From: Steinernema hermaphroditum
Taxonomy: Eukaryota; Nematoda; Chromadorea; Rhabditida; Steinernematidae
Reading direction: 5' to 3'
Assembly (NCBI GenBank): GCA_030435675.1
Contig: CM059622.1
Coordinates: forward strand, 15,686,001-15,750,000
Length of the DNA: 64,000 bases
This document shows, piece by piece, positions 43,232-54,622 of this stretch (the first letter of the stretch is position 1; every line of letters begins with the position of its first letter). A program made the position numbers and the translations under genes. The notes beneath the pieces are model-generated. The model ran no database searches. It saw nothing but the letters and a program-made list of their open reading frames with translations, and was not told the DNA's origin.

Positions 43232-44040
43232 TCAAACATTGATCTTTTTGGGAATGCACAACATACGACAAGAACACTCCCCGTTTCGCCATCCTCTGTG
43301 GTCAGTGTGTGCTGAACGGATCCATCAAAAGAAAGCAACCGCCTTCATCGGGCGATGGCCCGACATCGAAGGTCTGGAGACCTTTTACCTGTTAACCATA
43401 TTATAACATAAAAAGTGAAACTTGATTAGATGAAGTGATAGGAAATTTCCAAATTTTTAATGGTCTGTGCCAAGCTGAGGACTGAGGACCGTGGTGTTTC
43501 ATGCATATTCTGAGACATATCACGGCATAAAGCCGTCTCTTTTTACGATTGTCCCCGAACTGCCCCGTCTGAGATTTCAACCGTCTCCTGTAGAATGAGC
43601 TGAGATTTTAACCGCGGCTTTGCCGTGCTCTATCCACTTCTTTCTCCCGTTCTGAGAGCTCCTCCTCGTCATCTTCCAACGACTATGAAACGAAACTCCA
43701 CTACAGTACCTTCGACTGCTTCTACGTCCACGAGACATTGAGCTACTGTTCGCCGAACTCGTTGGCCATCGATTGGACAACGTACCACATCTCTCCATCG
43801 AACAGACGGTCGAGATCGCCGCGGGACACCTACTTTACCACTGTTTTTGGTCGATACAACCCAATACTATCAACCCATAAGACCATCAACAACTTCCTTG
43901 TTCCCTGTATGGTGCGATCAATGCGAAAACACGTTTCGTGTGTTTACTCAGATATATGCACAGAGACCATTGGCCGACGGTTCTTATCAGTGGTCAGACG
44001 CAAACACGCGGCTGAACAAACATGGTTATGTTGACCAGGT
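43232..44040 (+). other. Coding-like region, exon structure unresolved
   Basis: Protein-like stretches appear in different forward frames: ILCGQCVLNGSIKRK (about 43290-43335), ELLFAELVGHRLDNVPHLSI after a CACTACAG acceptor at 43706, and VWCDQCENTFRVFTQ, a CxxC-bearing stretch, at about 43913-43960. A GTGATC donor-like site sits at 44039. These are probably exons of the preceding gene or of a separate gene, but I could not join them in phase. Confidence 0.35.
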
Positions 44041-44387
44041 GATCAGTAGGACAGACCACGTGACTGTTTATCGACGTTTGAGGAACACTTAGGCGTCGAG
44101 TTCCTGGCGCCAATTTCATACCACTTTACCAACCAAAAAACAGGACCCTTTTAGTTGGCGTCACAGGCAATCTTTGTACAGCAGCATTCCACTCAGAAAA
44201 ACAGGTAAATTGCCTAGGAATAACAAACACTTATCGATGTTCATTGTGACTGATGTCGGGAACTTGTTCTATTTGCTGAATGGGTGATTTGTGCCATAAA
44301 TCGATAATTTGCTAGGTGATGGAAATGCTTTTTAGTACTGCTTATCCGGCTTTAATGGTTTCTATTTTGGCGGCATCAGAGTTGAAG

Positions 44388-44600
44388 TCAACGATCTATC
44401 CTGTCGAGGCACGGTGGTGAAGCATGGAGAGCCATCTCGGCACGAGTGGCGTCCGGTGGTGAGGTCCTTCTTGGACAGTCGTTGGAACTGGCGCCTCGTA
44501 GAGAGCCTACCCACTCGCACATAAATGATGCTCCATACCGGTCACAGTGATATACAAAGTGCCGCTCAGGAAAGCGAATTTCTCGCATACGATCCTGCAT
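44388..44600 (-). CDS. Hypothetical small protein, about 70 residues
   Basis: The ATG (44600-44598) lies six bases after an AATATCAG acceptor on the minus strand. The frame is GC-rich and protein-like (MQDRMREIRFPERHFVYHCD, SFMCEWVGSLRG), with four Cys and a hydrophilic end. No signal peptide, helix or known domain. It may be a small gene or a first exon. Confidence 0.3.
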   Translation of the reverse strand: MQDRMREIRFPERHFVYHCDRYGASFMCEWVGSLRGASSNDCPRRTSPPDATRAEMALHASPPCLDRIDR

Positions 44601-44606
44601 GGGCAC

Positions 44607-45605
44607 CTGATATTTTGGGGGATTACTAGTTACATGTAGGCCTACAAATCCTCAAAATTTGGCGGCTGTCACGTCAATTGAGGTACCTTAGGAGGTGATT
44701 TCATGAATCATCAATATATGAATTGAGATTGAGATTGAGGAACGATGGTTTCATGAAACCTCCATTGAGATTAAGCTCCATTGCAAAAATTGTCGAGGGC
44801 CGGATGCCAATTTTTTCTCATATTCAGTTGCTTCGCGCTCTATCATCAGTTCCCTTTGGGGTTTTGACTGTTGGCCATTCTTTTTTATCGATTTATGACT
44901 GTGTTAGAGAATTCTATCACATTTCGATTCCGTCATTTTTATCATCTTCATCCGAATTTTATGGTGAGTCGACAAAATGCTCTCGGTGAGTTGTCAGATG
45001 ACGACGTCGTTCACGCCGAACTTCCTAGAAGACGGATGTGCCTGATCGCAAGGGTTGATAGTAAGCTACTTTGAAGTGGAAATCTTCCATGAAACTAACG
45101 GACAAGTTGAGAAGCTGATACATTTCATAAGCACCATTTTTCCGGTCTGACTAGGGTTGGCATTCACAGTAAAAAAACGGAGTCGGGTCGAAGAAAGCTA
45201 CTTGAACTGGACTTGAAGTGCCAACCCCAAAAGCTGACAACAAATTAATAGCGAATATCAGATATTCTTTGATAGAATAGGACGCGGGCATGCATGTCAC
45301 AATATGATTTTAAACGAAAAAGGCATCGAAAATGTCGAAAAAAAAAAAAAAAAAAAAAACTCAATTTTGTGTTTCATGATATTCATAGTCATGTTTATGC
45401 ACTCTTTCACCTTGTCGTAGGCCTTTTTTTGTACAAGCTGTAAATGTTCCCATGCTGTGCGTAGAATATTTATTCGTGTACTTGTTTTGTACTCGTACGA
45501 AGCAGAAATATCATTAAAGTTCAACAAATAGTCGCATATAAATATGAAACACAAAACATTTCTATGTACACAGAAGCGGCGTTCCAGAGGCGGACGCGAG
45601 AAGCT
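44607..45605. other. Intergenic, no supported gene
   Basis: Contains a run of 22 A residues (45338-45359) and a weak CGAGTC-type patch near 45180. Nothing else supported. Confidence 0.45.
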
Positions 45606-46965
45606 CTAGATTCTCTGCTCTCTGGGCTGCAGGACAGGCGAGGCCCTGAGCTTGTTCTCATCGACGTGGAAGGAATCGGTGACGGAGCCGGTCTCCATGA
45701 AGTGGTTGTGCCACTTGCGGATGATGTCCATCTGTGGGGGCTCGGCATTGAACACGGAGCGGTAGCTGAAAGGAAGTGGATTCAAATAGGGTTCAAGAAG
45801 TCATCTATTTGCTTTCCTAATCAAAGACTAAACACCATAGACTGCTCCGAAACGAATGCTCTTTTATGGCTAAGGAGATAGTGGCTATGACGCAGACGGG
45901 CGGTCTTTGTCATGGACATGACTTTTAAATGTGATGGTCATACATGTGACCGTGTTGCAGCGTGTTTTGTTGTATTCACCCTTTTCAAGATGTGCTCTAT
46001 TCCTATGACATTAAGTGAGAGAAAAGTCAAACTCGAAGTCCTTGGAGAGCTTTGTCTAAGAGTTTGGGATAATGTATACAAAAGCAGCACCGCAAAAGAA
46101 CCAAACAAAGTAATTTGACGATTGGAATGTGGGTTTTTTACTATGCACACTGAAGCGTTGCATTCGATCACCATAAAAAATAAGGACTGAGGCCGGCGTC
46201 GAACCCACCTCAACCGATTGCGAATCGAACGCGTTCGCGATGAACCACATAGACAGTTGTAAGGAACCGGTTTGCTGCTAATACGTCTCTGGGAATGCGT
46301 GACCTTGCGTTTATTTGCAGAGATGTCTTCATACGTGTGCTAACTACCGGTAGACTACTGCTGTCCCACTACGCTCAGGGGTACTTGGTTCTTATCCCAA
46401 ATCGCGGATAGCCCTTCTCATAGTGAAGAAAGTGGAACATAGTCAACAGTTCATAATGTGACTTTTTGAGTGTAACAGCCCTATTTTCAAGTCGCGCCAC
46501 TGTTTTTCCAGGTATACAGTGCACTTTCTTATCGTCACTTGTATTGATGATTGATGGTGGCATGAGCCAGTAGCTTGTATTAGAATTCCAGGTGTTTGTA
46601 TGTACTTTCCATAACAAGATTAACCCAACGAATCGAATAATGTGAAACTTGAATGCTATATGTAGCACTGAAGTAACTATCTTTATTTTGAAGCCTGAGT
46701 CATTGCACAGGGGCTTTTGGTGCGTTCATAAGGTCAGCCTCCGATCCTTGTTTGTAAGAACAACGAAATGAATGAAATACAAATATGGTGACATATTGCA
46801 TTGCATGCTTTTATGAGTGGAACGTGTGTGGGCTTAGTACTCCCTTAAACTCAAGAAATTCACTCACCGACGAGCAGCCATGGAAGCACTCTTGGTTTCC
46901 TCGTACCAGCAAACGAGCTTAGCCCTCTCGAAGGCAGAGAAAACGCGACGAGCCTGGGCAGCCAT
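45606..46965 (-). CDS. Small helix-turn-helix (DUF4817-type) protein
   Basis: Two minus-strand exons, 46965-46868 and 45765-45606, join in phase (CG|C = Arg) to give 85 residues; the intron is 1,102 nt. The ATG is 17 bases after TTTCCAG. The protein reads MAAQARRVFSAFERAKLVCW, YEETKSASMAARRY at the exon join, FNAEPPQMDIIRKWHNHF, then METGSVTDSF. The closing FxETGSVxD signature and the Trp/Tyr spacing fit the DUF4817 helix-turn-helix family, known from transposon-derived and host DNA-binding proteins. Only the HTH and a short tail are present, with no transposase domain. It is thus either a domesticated DNA-binding protein or a truncated mobile-element product. A tRNA-like remnant sits in the intron. 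Confidence 0.6.
46186..46257 (-). pseudogene. tRNA-like remnant in an intron (Ala-CGC-like)
   Basis: Minus strand: GTGGTTCATCGCGAACGC as D arm, CGA-TTCGCAA-TCG as an anticodon arm with anticodon CGC, GGTGGGTTCGACGCC as T arm and a T6 run downstream. The acceptor stem is only half paired. It shares the head TGTCTATGTGGT with the intronic remnant at 34 kb. Confidence 0.45.
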
Positions 46966-49356
46966 AATCTCTCTGTGTTCTCCTGGAAAGAACCCTCAAA
47001 TTAGCCCTGCTCGCCGGCCATCTTCTCCAAATACCGACATCGATTCGCATAAACAAACAAATCACGTGCCAGTCGACGATCTTCTGCTCAGCGGCGACAC
47101 AAAGCCGCCACCGTCGTTAGTGCAAGACGTCCGCGAACACGGCGAAAACAAAGTCATTTTTCAGTCACCAAAACAGGCCAGAGGCGCGAAATTTGCAGAA
47201 AAAGCGCGGAAGGCGCGTCGGGCGGTCCGCGTCGTGGCCGAGGGACACGTCGAGTATGTGGCGAGAGGGCGTTTAAGAAGGGCCTGAAGGGGGCGCGGAG
47301 ATAAGCGAACGCGCCGCCCAGAACTTTAAAACGGTGCGGCCGACTGCACGTGCACGCCACGAACAGGTCCGCCGCCACGCCGCTCACTTTTCGCTCCCCT
47401 TTTTGTGCGTCCCATCGCATCAGCTGTTTCGTGGACAGCGCAACCGATGCACCCTGACGTGACGTGCTCCCGCGGGGCGAAATCAATTCTTGCGCAGGGC
47501 TTATCTGGTCATTGGGGTTTCGGTGTTGTTTGTGGCGTCGCTGCAAATCTTGCACTAAAAGGGGGTGCATGAGGATCACACACATTTCTGGAAACGGATC
47601 AGAATTAAAGATGTCAGATTGAGGTTTGGAAGGGATGTTCATGTTTGAGTGATAGCGATGGCCTCACTTAGAAGGGCCGCATGAATAATGCACCAATTGG
47701 AGGAAATAGTACACGAATTTCAAGCACAAATGGGGCATATTTTGTCCAAGGCAGTCTTCTGTCTATCAACGACACAGTGAGCTGATTATAGATCGATGTG
47801 AGGCATGGTTCATGTACAAATTGCTCCTTTTCCGTCTTTTACATGAGACAAATATCACACATTATACATCACATAACAATGGAAACGAACCCTTCTTGTC
47901 CACGCTGCGATTGGCACTCGAGTCTTTTACTCGACTTCACTCGAATGCCAACCCTACTCCACACCGGAGCAGAAGAACTCGCCGCGAGGACAGCAAAAGA
48001 GAGGATTCAAATGGCATGCGACAATTGCGCGAAATACACAATACAGGACCTAGATTTAGGCTGGGCTCAGGATCCGGCTTAGGCTCGTACCTATTGATTT
48101 ATTGGCCCCAAACGCCCAATGTCCATTGAGGTTGTAGTGTTGTTTTCGACGCCTCTGAAAATTGTACAATAGGTGGCAAACACGTCGAAGAGAGCAAGGG
48201 TTGAAAGTGTGGGAAGTGAGCATCAGCATCAGCATTGAACACCTGACCAAGCTCACTGTATTAAGAAAACATAAATCACTTAGGACTCGAATTTTCGATC
48301 GGTTTGGCAGTCAATAAGGTTGTTATCGCAAAACTACATGTTATTTTCTATTATTATACACCACAGATAATTTTAAAAAATGAACAACTAGGAAGATCAA
48401 TTTAGTGTCAAAGGGTAAGGGCGTTAAGGAACAGTTGGAAAGCATGGTACGAGCCAAAAAATGACAGGGATACAGCATTCTGGAAAAGAGCGAGTCCGAA
48501 AATGGCGGAACTGTTCACATGGTGTACTATACATGCTATAGTAATAGAAATCGCTCCGCAGAATGAATGGAACACGACCGGGATGGAGCGACGTTCGAAA
48601 ACATCGGAAAGATACGACACAAAAACACTCTAGTCGTTACAAGAACAGGATTTGAAATTCACACCCATTGTTTATTTCAATAGACGGTGGCTATGGAACG
48701 AGCAATGCGTTCGTCTACGTGCTGGCTCGAAAAACGAAATAGAACGCTTTCAATTGTAGACACTATAGTTTTGCAACCTCGGTCCAGTCCGATGATTCGA
48801 CCCGGAACCAGACGTAGGCCTAAAATTGGTCGAATGTAAATAGAACGCCATTATGAAGGGAGACAGTCCGCGAGCAGGAATGAATAAATATGGAAAAATG
48901 GCATTTAATGAAAAGGAGAAATACGAAAGATACGTTTCCTATTCTGAAATGAAAACAACGGTCGTTCCTTGACGGTTAAAGAAGAAAAACCACTTCTGTC
49001 TCGACGATTTGTGGTACAAAGACGCGTCCTTAATAGCTCAATATCCCAAGGCAGGGTTTGCAAGATTGCGGCTATGCCTACGGGATAACGACAATCGTGC
49101 GTATATCGCTGATAACTACAAAAAACAAGAACGACCAAAGAGCGCCAAATAGGAGAAAAACAACGTTTAGTTGTGGCATTGGCATTCATGGAAAGTGATG
49201 AGTGAAGAAAAACAGGACAGACGCCACGTGATATTCAGACGAAGAAAGGAGTGTCGTGTGAAACGTATGTCTGATCTAATTAAGCAAAGCACCAATAATG
49301 GTCAACAATTGTGGCGAATTATAACTCAAATATGATAAAAAAGAACAAAAAAGTTT
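46966..49356. other. Intergenic; GC-rich upstream region then AT-rich sequence
   Basis: 46990-47480 is GC-rich with frames on both strands (46880-47287, 47154-47642) that run antisense to or across the HTH gene start and lack support. 47800-49356 contains nothing I can support. Confidence 0.45.
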
Positions 49357-49429
49357 CGACCTCGGCAGGATTCGAACCTGCAATCTTCGGTTCCGTAGAC
49401 CGACGCGTTATCCATTGCGCCACGAGGCC
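49357..49429 (-). tRNA. tRNA-Arg (ACG), copy 1
   Basis: 73 nt. Acceptor GGCCTCG/CGAGGTC with one G-U pair, D arm GCGC-AATGGATAA-CGCG, anticodon arm TCGGT-CTACGGA-ACCGA with anticodon ACG, T arm with GGTTCGAATCC. A T6 terminator follows. Identical to the copies at 50682 and 51659. Confidence 0.96.
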
Positions 49430-50681
49430 ACGTACCCTGTGCATTCTTCTTTTGATATACAGAACTCAACCACTCACAGGTTAGCGCGCACTTTAGAAGA
49501 TTGGGGAGGGCAGCCAGCCAAGGTCGAAGTTCCCAGTAAGTAAAGTGGATTTCTCTACAAAACTATGAACTGCAACAAGAAGGACCTGTTCGGATATGAG
49601 CTTCCATCAAGGGTGCAGCATTAATGTGACATAAGCAGCTGTCGTAAGCAGCAGTAAGTGCAAGTTTAACAAGGTTGAAAAAGGTCGCCGCCATCAGGTC
49701 TAGCCACCTTTAAATAAAATTGGTATAAAAAACCAACTGCTGTTTTGCTGTCTGCAGTGCGATCGTCATGTTCCCGAAAGCTTAGTCAGTCAAAATCGTG
49801 ACCAGGCCAATCTTCCGAAATCGTAGAAAGAGACCGGCATCTTATTCCCTGCAAGATAGGTCGCATGAATCTAAGCCTGCATGAAAAGGACGATCGCAGC
49901 TGTATGTAGTGAATTTGCCTCCTTAGAGCTTGGATCAAAGACGATTGATTCACGCTTTGATCTGAACCTATGTCATAGGTCAATTCCCCATTTTCCAGGA
50001 CCTACTTCATAGGCCAATTTCAATTTGTGGGCTATCTCTATAGAGCTGTATACCTGAATGCGACTATAGATAATGATAAACGGAAAAACTCCACTGTATG
50101 CTCCTTGCCTATCTCTAGGCTCTCCACTTCTAGTTCGATTGTCCGTTCCAAAGACACAAACCGACAAAGATCTGAATTTCTCTTTCATCACGTGACCCGC
50201 ACATTCAAGAACGCACGTGAGTGGATAGCGGAGATGATCGATCTGATAAGACGAGAGCGCGCGAAAAAACACAGTCTAGCATAGGCGAACGTCGGGACAA
50301 ATAAACGCCGTCGGAGCGAGACGGTCTCCACGACAAAAACAGGTGATATTTGACGGTGCGATAAGTGGACTTTGGTCGGCCGAGAGAATAATGGGTGTTT
50401 TGGGAAAAAACGATTTGGTCAAAGTGTTTGTTTTCTTGAAAAAAGGACGAAAGTCTAGTTTGGTGAGTTGGCCGAGTAGAAGAAGATCAAAGCTCTCTAC
50501 AGTCGCCAATGACGGCAGCAGACGTCTGTCGGCCGTCAAAACAGTCATGCGACAGGGTGCACTATGTTGAGTGGATGCAAATGGGGACCATTTTATGCAA
50601 TAAACAGAAATATAACGCCATCGTGCAAACCGGTTTTCTCAGCAGTTGGTATTAATGAGATAGATGACCTGAGGCACCCAT
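49430..50681. other. Spacer between tRNA genes
   Basis: No gene supported. Around 49970-50030 the words ATGTCATAGGTCAATT and CTTCATAGGCCAATT form a short degenerate repeat. Confidence 0.4.
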
Positions 50682-50754
50682 GGCCTCGTGGCGCAATGGA
50701 TAACGCGTCGGTCTACGGAACCGAAGATTGCAGGTTCGAATCCTGCCGAGGTCG
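50682..50754 (+). tRNA. tRNA-Arg (ACG), copy 2
   Basis: Same 73-nt sequence as copy 1 on the opposite strand. A TTTTT terminator follows within ten bases. Confidence 0.96.
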
Positions 50755-51485
50755 AAAGCTTTTTATTTTGATCCATAATCACTGCAATTCTTCCCTAATC
50801 CATATTGACTTTGATCTTCTGGCTATGCTAGCATTTAAGCATCGGATCCTTTGAGCCGTTCGAGTTCAAAAGTCCAAATGTCAGCATATCCTCGGAAAAT
50901 CCTATTTTTACACTCACTCTCATGTTGACTCAGCGACTCGTTGGCCGATGGCACTAGAGGGGCCAGCGCTCAAAAGGATAAACAAGTAACGCATCCAAAC
51001 AAAAACACATTCATCGGCCGGAAATCCAACCAGCAGGGCCACCTGATAGTTGATTGCAACTCAGATGCGTGCATTCAATAAATACCGATTCCACGTGACA
51101 CCACTACTATACGGCATACTTTGACCCTCGGCCAACCAAATATTTTGCTGAATTTTTTGATCCGTCAATCAACGATTAACTTGCGTCAGCAGCCGATGTC
51201 CGGAAACCTTCTCGCCGCCAAGGTTGCGGAACTTTGATCGGACAAAACGGAGCTGCACGTGCGCCTTCGAACGCCCTTTGGAATGGTTCTCTTTTGAAAT
51301 ACGGGGAGAATTCGTAAACAACGCTCGTAATCGGCGGAAAACCGGACTCCACGCAGTCCACGTTTCCACTGGGATGACGATGTGCAAAAGTGCACATTTG
51401 GAAGATCAAGAAATAGTCACCATTCAGGCTTAAGTTAGATTGCAAAATAGTGATATATTGTAATCTGTTGATTTGCAAATGTAGA

Positions 51486-51555
51486 GCATCGGTGCTTCAG
51501 TGGTAGAATGCTCGCCTGCCACGCGGGCGTCCCGGGTTCGTTTCCCGGCAGATGC
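51486..51555 (+). tRNA. tRNA-Gly (GCC), slightly degenerate
   Basis: 70 nt with intact anticodon arm CTCGC-CTGCCAC-GCGGG. Deviations: one acceptor mismatch (GCATCGG/CAGATGC), position 10 is C instead of G in the A box (TGCTTCAGTGG) and the T loop is TTCGTTT. It may be active or drifting toward a pseudogene. Confidence 0.75.
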
Positions 51556-51658
51556 AAAAAGTCAAAAAGTTTTGTGACATTTGTTTACTGTTGGCTGGAT
51601 ATGCATATATGGTTCTATCGATGGAAAAATGCTACTGGCCGAAATAATAAAAAATTTT

Positions 51659-51731
51659 CGACCTCGGCAGGATTCGAACCTGCAATCTTCGGTTCCGTAG
51701 ACCGACGCGTTATCCATTGCGCCACGAGGCC
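51659..51731 (-). tRNA. tRNA-Arg (ACG), copy 3
   Basis: Identical to the two other Arg copies. T6 terminator on the minus strand. Confidence 0.96.
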
Positions 51732-52018
51732 ACATGTCTTCAGTCACCTGCCATCTTATACGTATGTCGCTCTCCCTAACCGGTTAATTCTCGAATTTGA
51801 AGAATGCGAAGACATATTGCACCCTATGAAGGTCGCCACTTTTTAAACAAAAGCGGACAAAGTTCTCTTTCCATAAACTCGTTTTCTCACATGCGTATCC
51901 TCCGTTCTGCGTTCGACAAATCAATAAAGTGATGAAACCACACTACGAGGCGCTTTTGTGACGTATTATATCGATGATAAAATGCGTATAATGCCATAAA
52001 GGAAAAGTAAAAATATTT

Positions 52019-52100
52019 CGATCAGGATGAGATTCGAACTCACGCGGGGAAACCCCAATGGATTAGCAGTCCATCGCCTTAACCACTCGGCCACCTGATC
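52019..52100 (-). tRNA. tRNA-Ser (GCT)
   Basis: 82 nt with the long variable arm of class II tRNAs (TTGGGG-TTT-CCCCGC). Acceptor GATCAGG/CCTGATC pairs fully, D arm GCCGAGTGGTTAAGGC, anticodon loop ACTGCTAAT with GCT, T arm AGTTCGAATCT. TTTTT terminator present. Confidence 0.96.
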
Positions 52101-52207
52101 ATGCTATTGCGAAGCGAGGAAAGTGTTTATGCCTCCATAGGGACGACTTCGATTAGCAAGAGAGCTGTTTGCCGGCACAAGTGGACGGCGTGGTGGTCCC
52201 GTGGTGC

Positions 52208-52429
52208 TCACGTGCCGCGCCTCAGCGCCTCGTGTAGCAGCCGCGGATCAAAGATTGCATTGCGGAAGTGCGCCTTGCGGGGCCGCTGTTTCCAGTTGTG
52301 CCCGCCGGCGGCTGGTGGACTTATCGGAATGTACGTGCCTTCGGAGCGCTCGACGCTCCGGCCATCAAGTGTAAAAAGTCCGAAACGGCGACGTACGGAG
52401 ATAGATCGCCCGGTGGGTCGCTTTAGCAG
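52208..52429 (-). CDS. Possible last exon of an unrecognised gene
   Basis: A GC-rich island in AT-rich surroundings. The minus-strand frame ending at TGA 52210-52208 reads KRPTGRSISVRRRF, GTYIPISPPAAGGHNW, KQRPRKAHFRNAIFDPRL and HEALRRGT, with GC-rich third positions. No in-frame ATG and no strong acceptor upstream, so it would be a terminal exon of a gene extending rightward that I could not reconstruct. The plus-strand frame beginning at 52101 is less protein-like. Confidence 0.35.
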   Translation of the reverse strand: MLKRPTGRSISVRRRFGLFTLDGRSVERSEGTYIPISPPAAGGHNWKQRPRKAHFRNAIFDPRLLHEALRRGT

Positions 52430-53032
52430 AAATTACAATGTGACTGATTGGTGATCGTTTCTGCACAGCAGACATCACAAATTTTGAAGCGCCATGCTTG
52501 ACTTTCCTGCTTTGCACATGGCGTGGCGTTGAAGATGTGACCAGAAATGTTTTCGCATTTGCGAAAACGCGAATTTATCACTTTGTGCCGGTCTTTGAGA
52601 CGCACATGCATCATGACAACAGGTGTGTGGACACTTATTACCTCATCCGTCGTTCAAAGAGCGATTTAAGAGGAGATAAACAAACGAAATGGTAAATAAA
52701 AGAGATGAAGTGGTGCAGGGAAAGTCAACAGCAAACGAAAGATTATAGTTTATTTGAGATGAGAAAGCTGAGTTTGTCTTCCAGGGGACGAACTTAACAA
52801 AAAATGCTGCATGTGATAAATAGAGACGAAATGACTTATTTTCAGTGTTCGCCTTCGACAGCTATGTGGCTCTGGTTCGGATACCAAAAATTTCGGCTTT
52901 GGTCGCTTCTAAAAGTTGTTTGTAAGGCGTCCTTGATGGAAAACACCTTCGTTCGGGGTCCATCAGTGTTTTTACCTCTAAAGTTTCGGATTAATCCTGC
53001 ATATCATTCTCTACAATCCATTTATTTGTCAC
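52430..53032. other. Intergenic or unresolved upstream exons
   Basis: A minus-strand frame 52614-52423 with several Cys (ICDVCCAET) could belong to the same unresolved gene. No joins supported. Confidence 0.3.
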
Positions 53033-53275
53033 ATGGAAGACAAACGACTAAATGTTTTCATTGCTGTCATCGCTGGCCAATATCTCTCGACTTCGATGTG
53101 CTCAGTCGAGGCGGGAAGCTCCTTTTCCGCAGTTACTTATCCGGTGACAGATCCAAAAGGAGAGAGCATGAAAGATGAAACCGTGGAGTATCTGATCCTA
53201 TTACGACACGTCCCGGCAAAAGACTGCCGGGGAGTTGGCAAACTGTTTGGTAAGCAACGAGAGTCACATCGATGA
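53033..53275 (+). CDS. Hypothetical protein, 80 residues or first exon
   Basis: A true ATG (CACATGG context) opens a protein-like frame: MEDKRLNVFIAVIAGQYLST, then VEAGSSFSAVTYPVTDPKGE, TVEYLILLRHVPAKDC and VGKLFG. A GTAAGC donor follows LFG at 53251, so it may be a first exon whose partners I could not find. No family recognised. Confidence 0.3.
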   Translation: MEDKRLNVFIAVIAGQYLSTSMCSVEAGSSFSAVTYPVTDPKGESMKDETVEYLILLRHVPAKDCRGVGKLFGKQRESHR

Positions 53276-54573
53276 ATATGGCCAAAACGTCAAAAACCAG
53301 TCAGGAAGATGCAGCAGCAAACTATCCGAATGGAAAGTCAATGTTATCTGGACTATATAATTAATTTGTTACGGGTTCGTTAACCGAAAGTTTCGGGTGG
53401 GGCTATGGCTTTGGCCTTGGACACAGATGTTATTCGAGTCTCGAAATTTCGAACAGTTTCTTCGATCTTTCGATCACGATCCCGATCCCGAACCCGATTC
53501 TCGATGAAATTACGAGCGAGTAACATTTCTGGCCTTGGTCACGTGTTTAAGAGAGTGTACAAATGATCGCTGTTTAGGGATTCCACCAAGAAGGAATGGT
53601 GAGTTGTTAAGTTAACATTTCACCTCTCTTACGAAAGTGACTCTTGCAAGTAGTCAAAGAAACTGCCAAGAAATTCTTCTATGACATCGATGTGGGCCAC
53701 CATGAAAAAAATTAAGCGCGTCAAGCAGTACTTCCGTATTCGCAATAGTAGAGTTTTAATTATAGATGGACTAAGCATTGAAATAAACAGTTTTCGTCGA
53801 AAACTACATCTTGTAGTCGACTTGACCTTAATTTTATCGTTTACTATAGTTGGAATGAGTTGATCTTTTCATCTTCCAGCGAACGTGTTCAAGGTTAGAT
53901 CGTTAAAGGGAATGAGAAACGGTCTAGGACGGCAAAACAGATGTTAAGTTTTCCACGCTTGCTGTCTGCGTGCAGCCATAAGTGATTGGGATCGAGTCGT
54001 GAGTTGGGTTTCGCCCAGAACTCGAGACCGAAAAAAGACTCGAAATTACGCAGCCCATGGGTTACACAGTCATGAAAAGCATGGGGCTCGTCTGTGGATT
54101 AGGCTTGTCGCTTCTCCGATCAGAACTTGGCTCGATGACCTCTCTTGTGGAAGAAATAGTAAAACGGACGACCCAACATGACTACACTAAAAATGACTAT
54201 AACACAGAGAAACTTGAGTGATCCTAATCGAACTCTGTCTATCCATGAGCGATATCTCTATGATTCACCTCTATCTATCGCTAACCCTCTTGAACTTCCT
54301 AATCGTCGTATTCTTCAGATTATTTCTTTGAACTACCAATCAAATTCGATATGCACCAACATTAAGAATCAGCCCTTCGTTCAAAACAGCATTCGCCAAG
54401 CCAAACGACATGAATCGGAATCGCCTCATCCCTCCACAGGGGAGCCACTCAGCCTCCGGCCGTGGACAAACAAACGTTGCTAATTCGCGAAATTGCGCAA
54501 CACGGCCGCAAATAAGCGAATAATCGCGTGACGAACTGTTTTCGAACTCGTTTTCTAATGGGATTTCGAATCG
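53276..54573. other. Intergenic; CGAGTC/GATCCCG patches
   Basis: 53455-53515 (TTCGATCACGATCCCGATCC) and 53990-54045 (GATCGAGTCGTGAG, ACTCGAGACCG, AGACTCG) belong to the scattered CGAGTC-type repeats. No gene supported. Confidence 0.45.
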
Positions 54574-54581
54574 TATAAAAA
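54574..54581 (+). promoter_or_regulatory. TATA box of the collagen gene
   Basis: TATAAAAA, 49 bases before the collagen ATG, in a region otherwise without such a motif. Confidence 0.6.
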
Positions 54582-54622
54582 GTCGGCGGTCACCCATTAG
54601 GGGCACATCCTGGACAACGACG

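Noticed and set aside
46880..47287. 135-residue plus-strand frame
   Set aside because: It is antisense to the first exon and promoter of the HTH gene, which has matching splice phases and a family signature.
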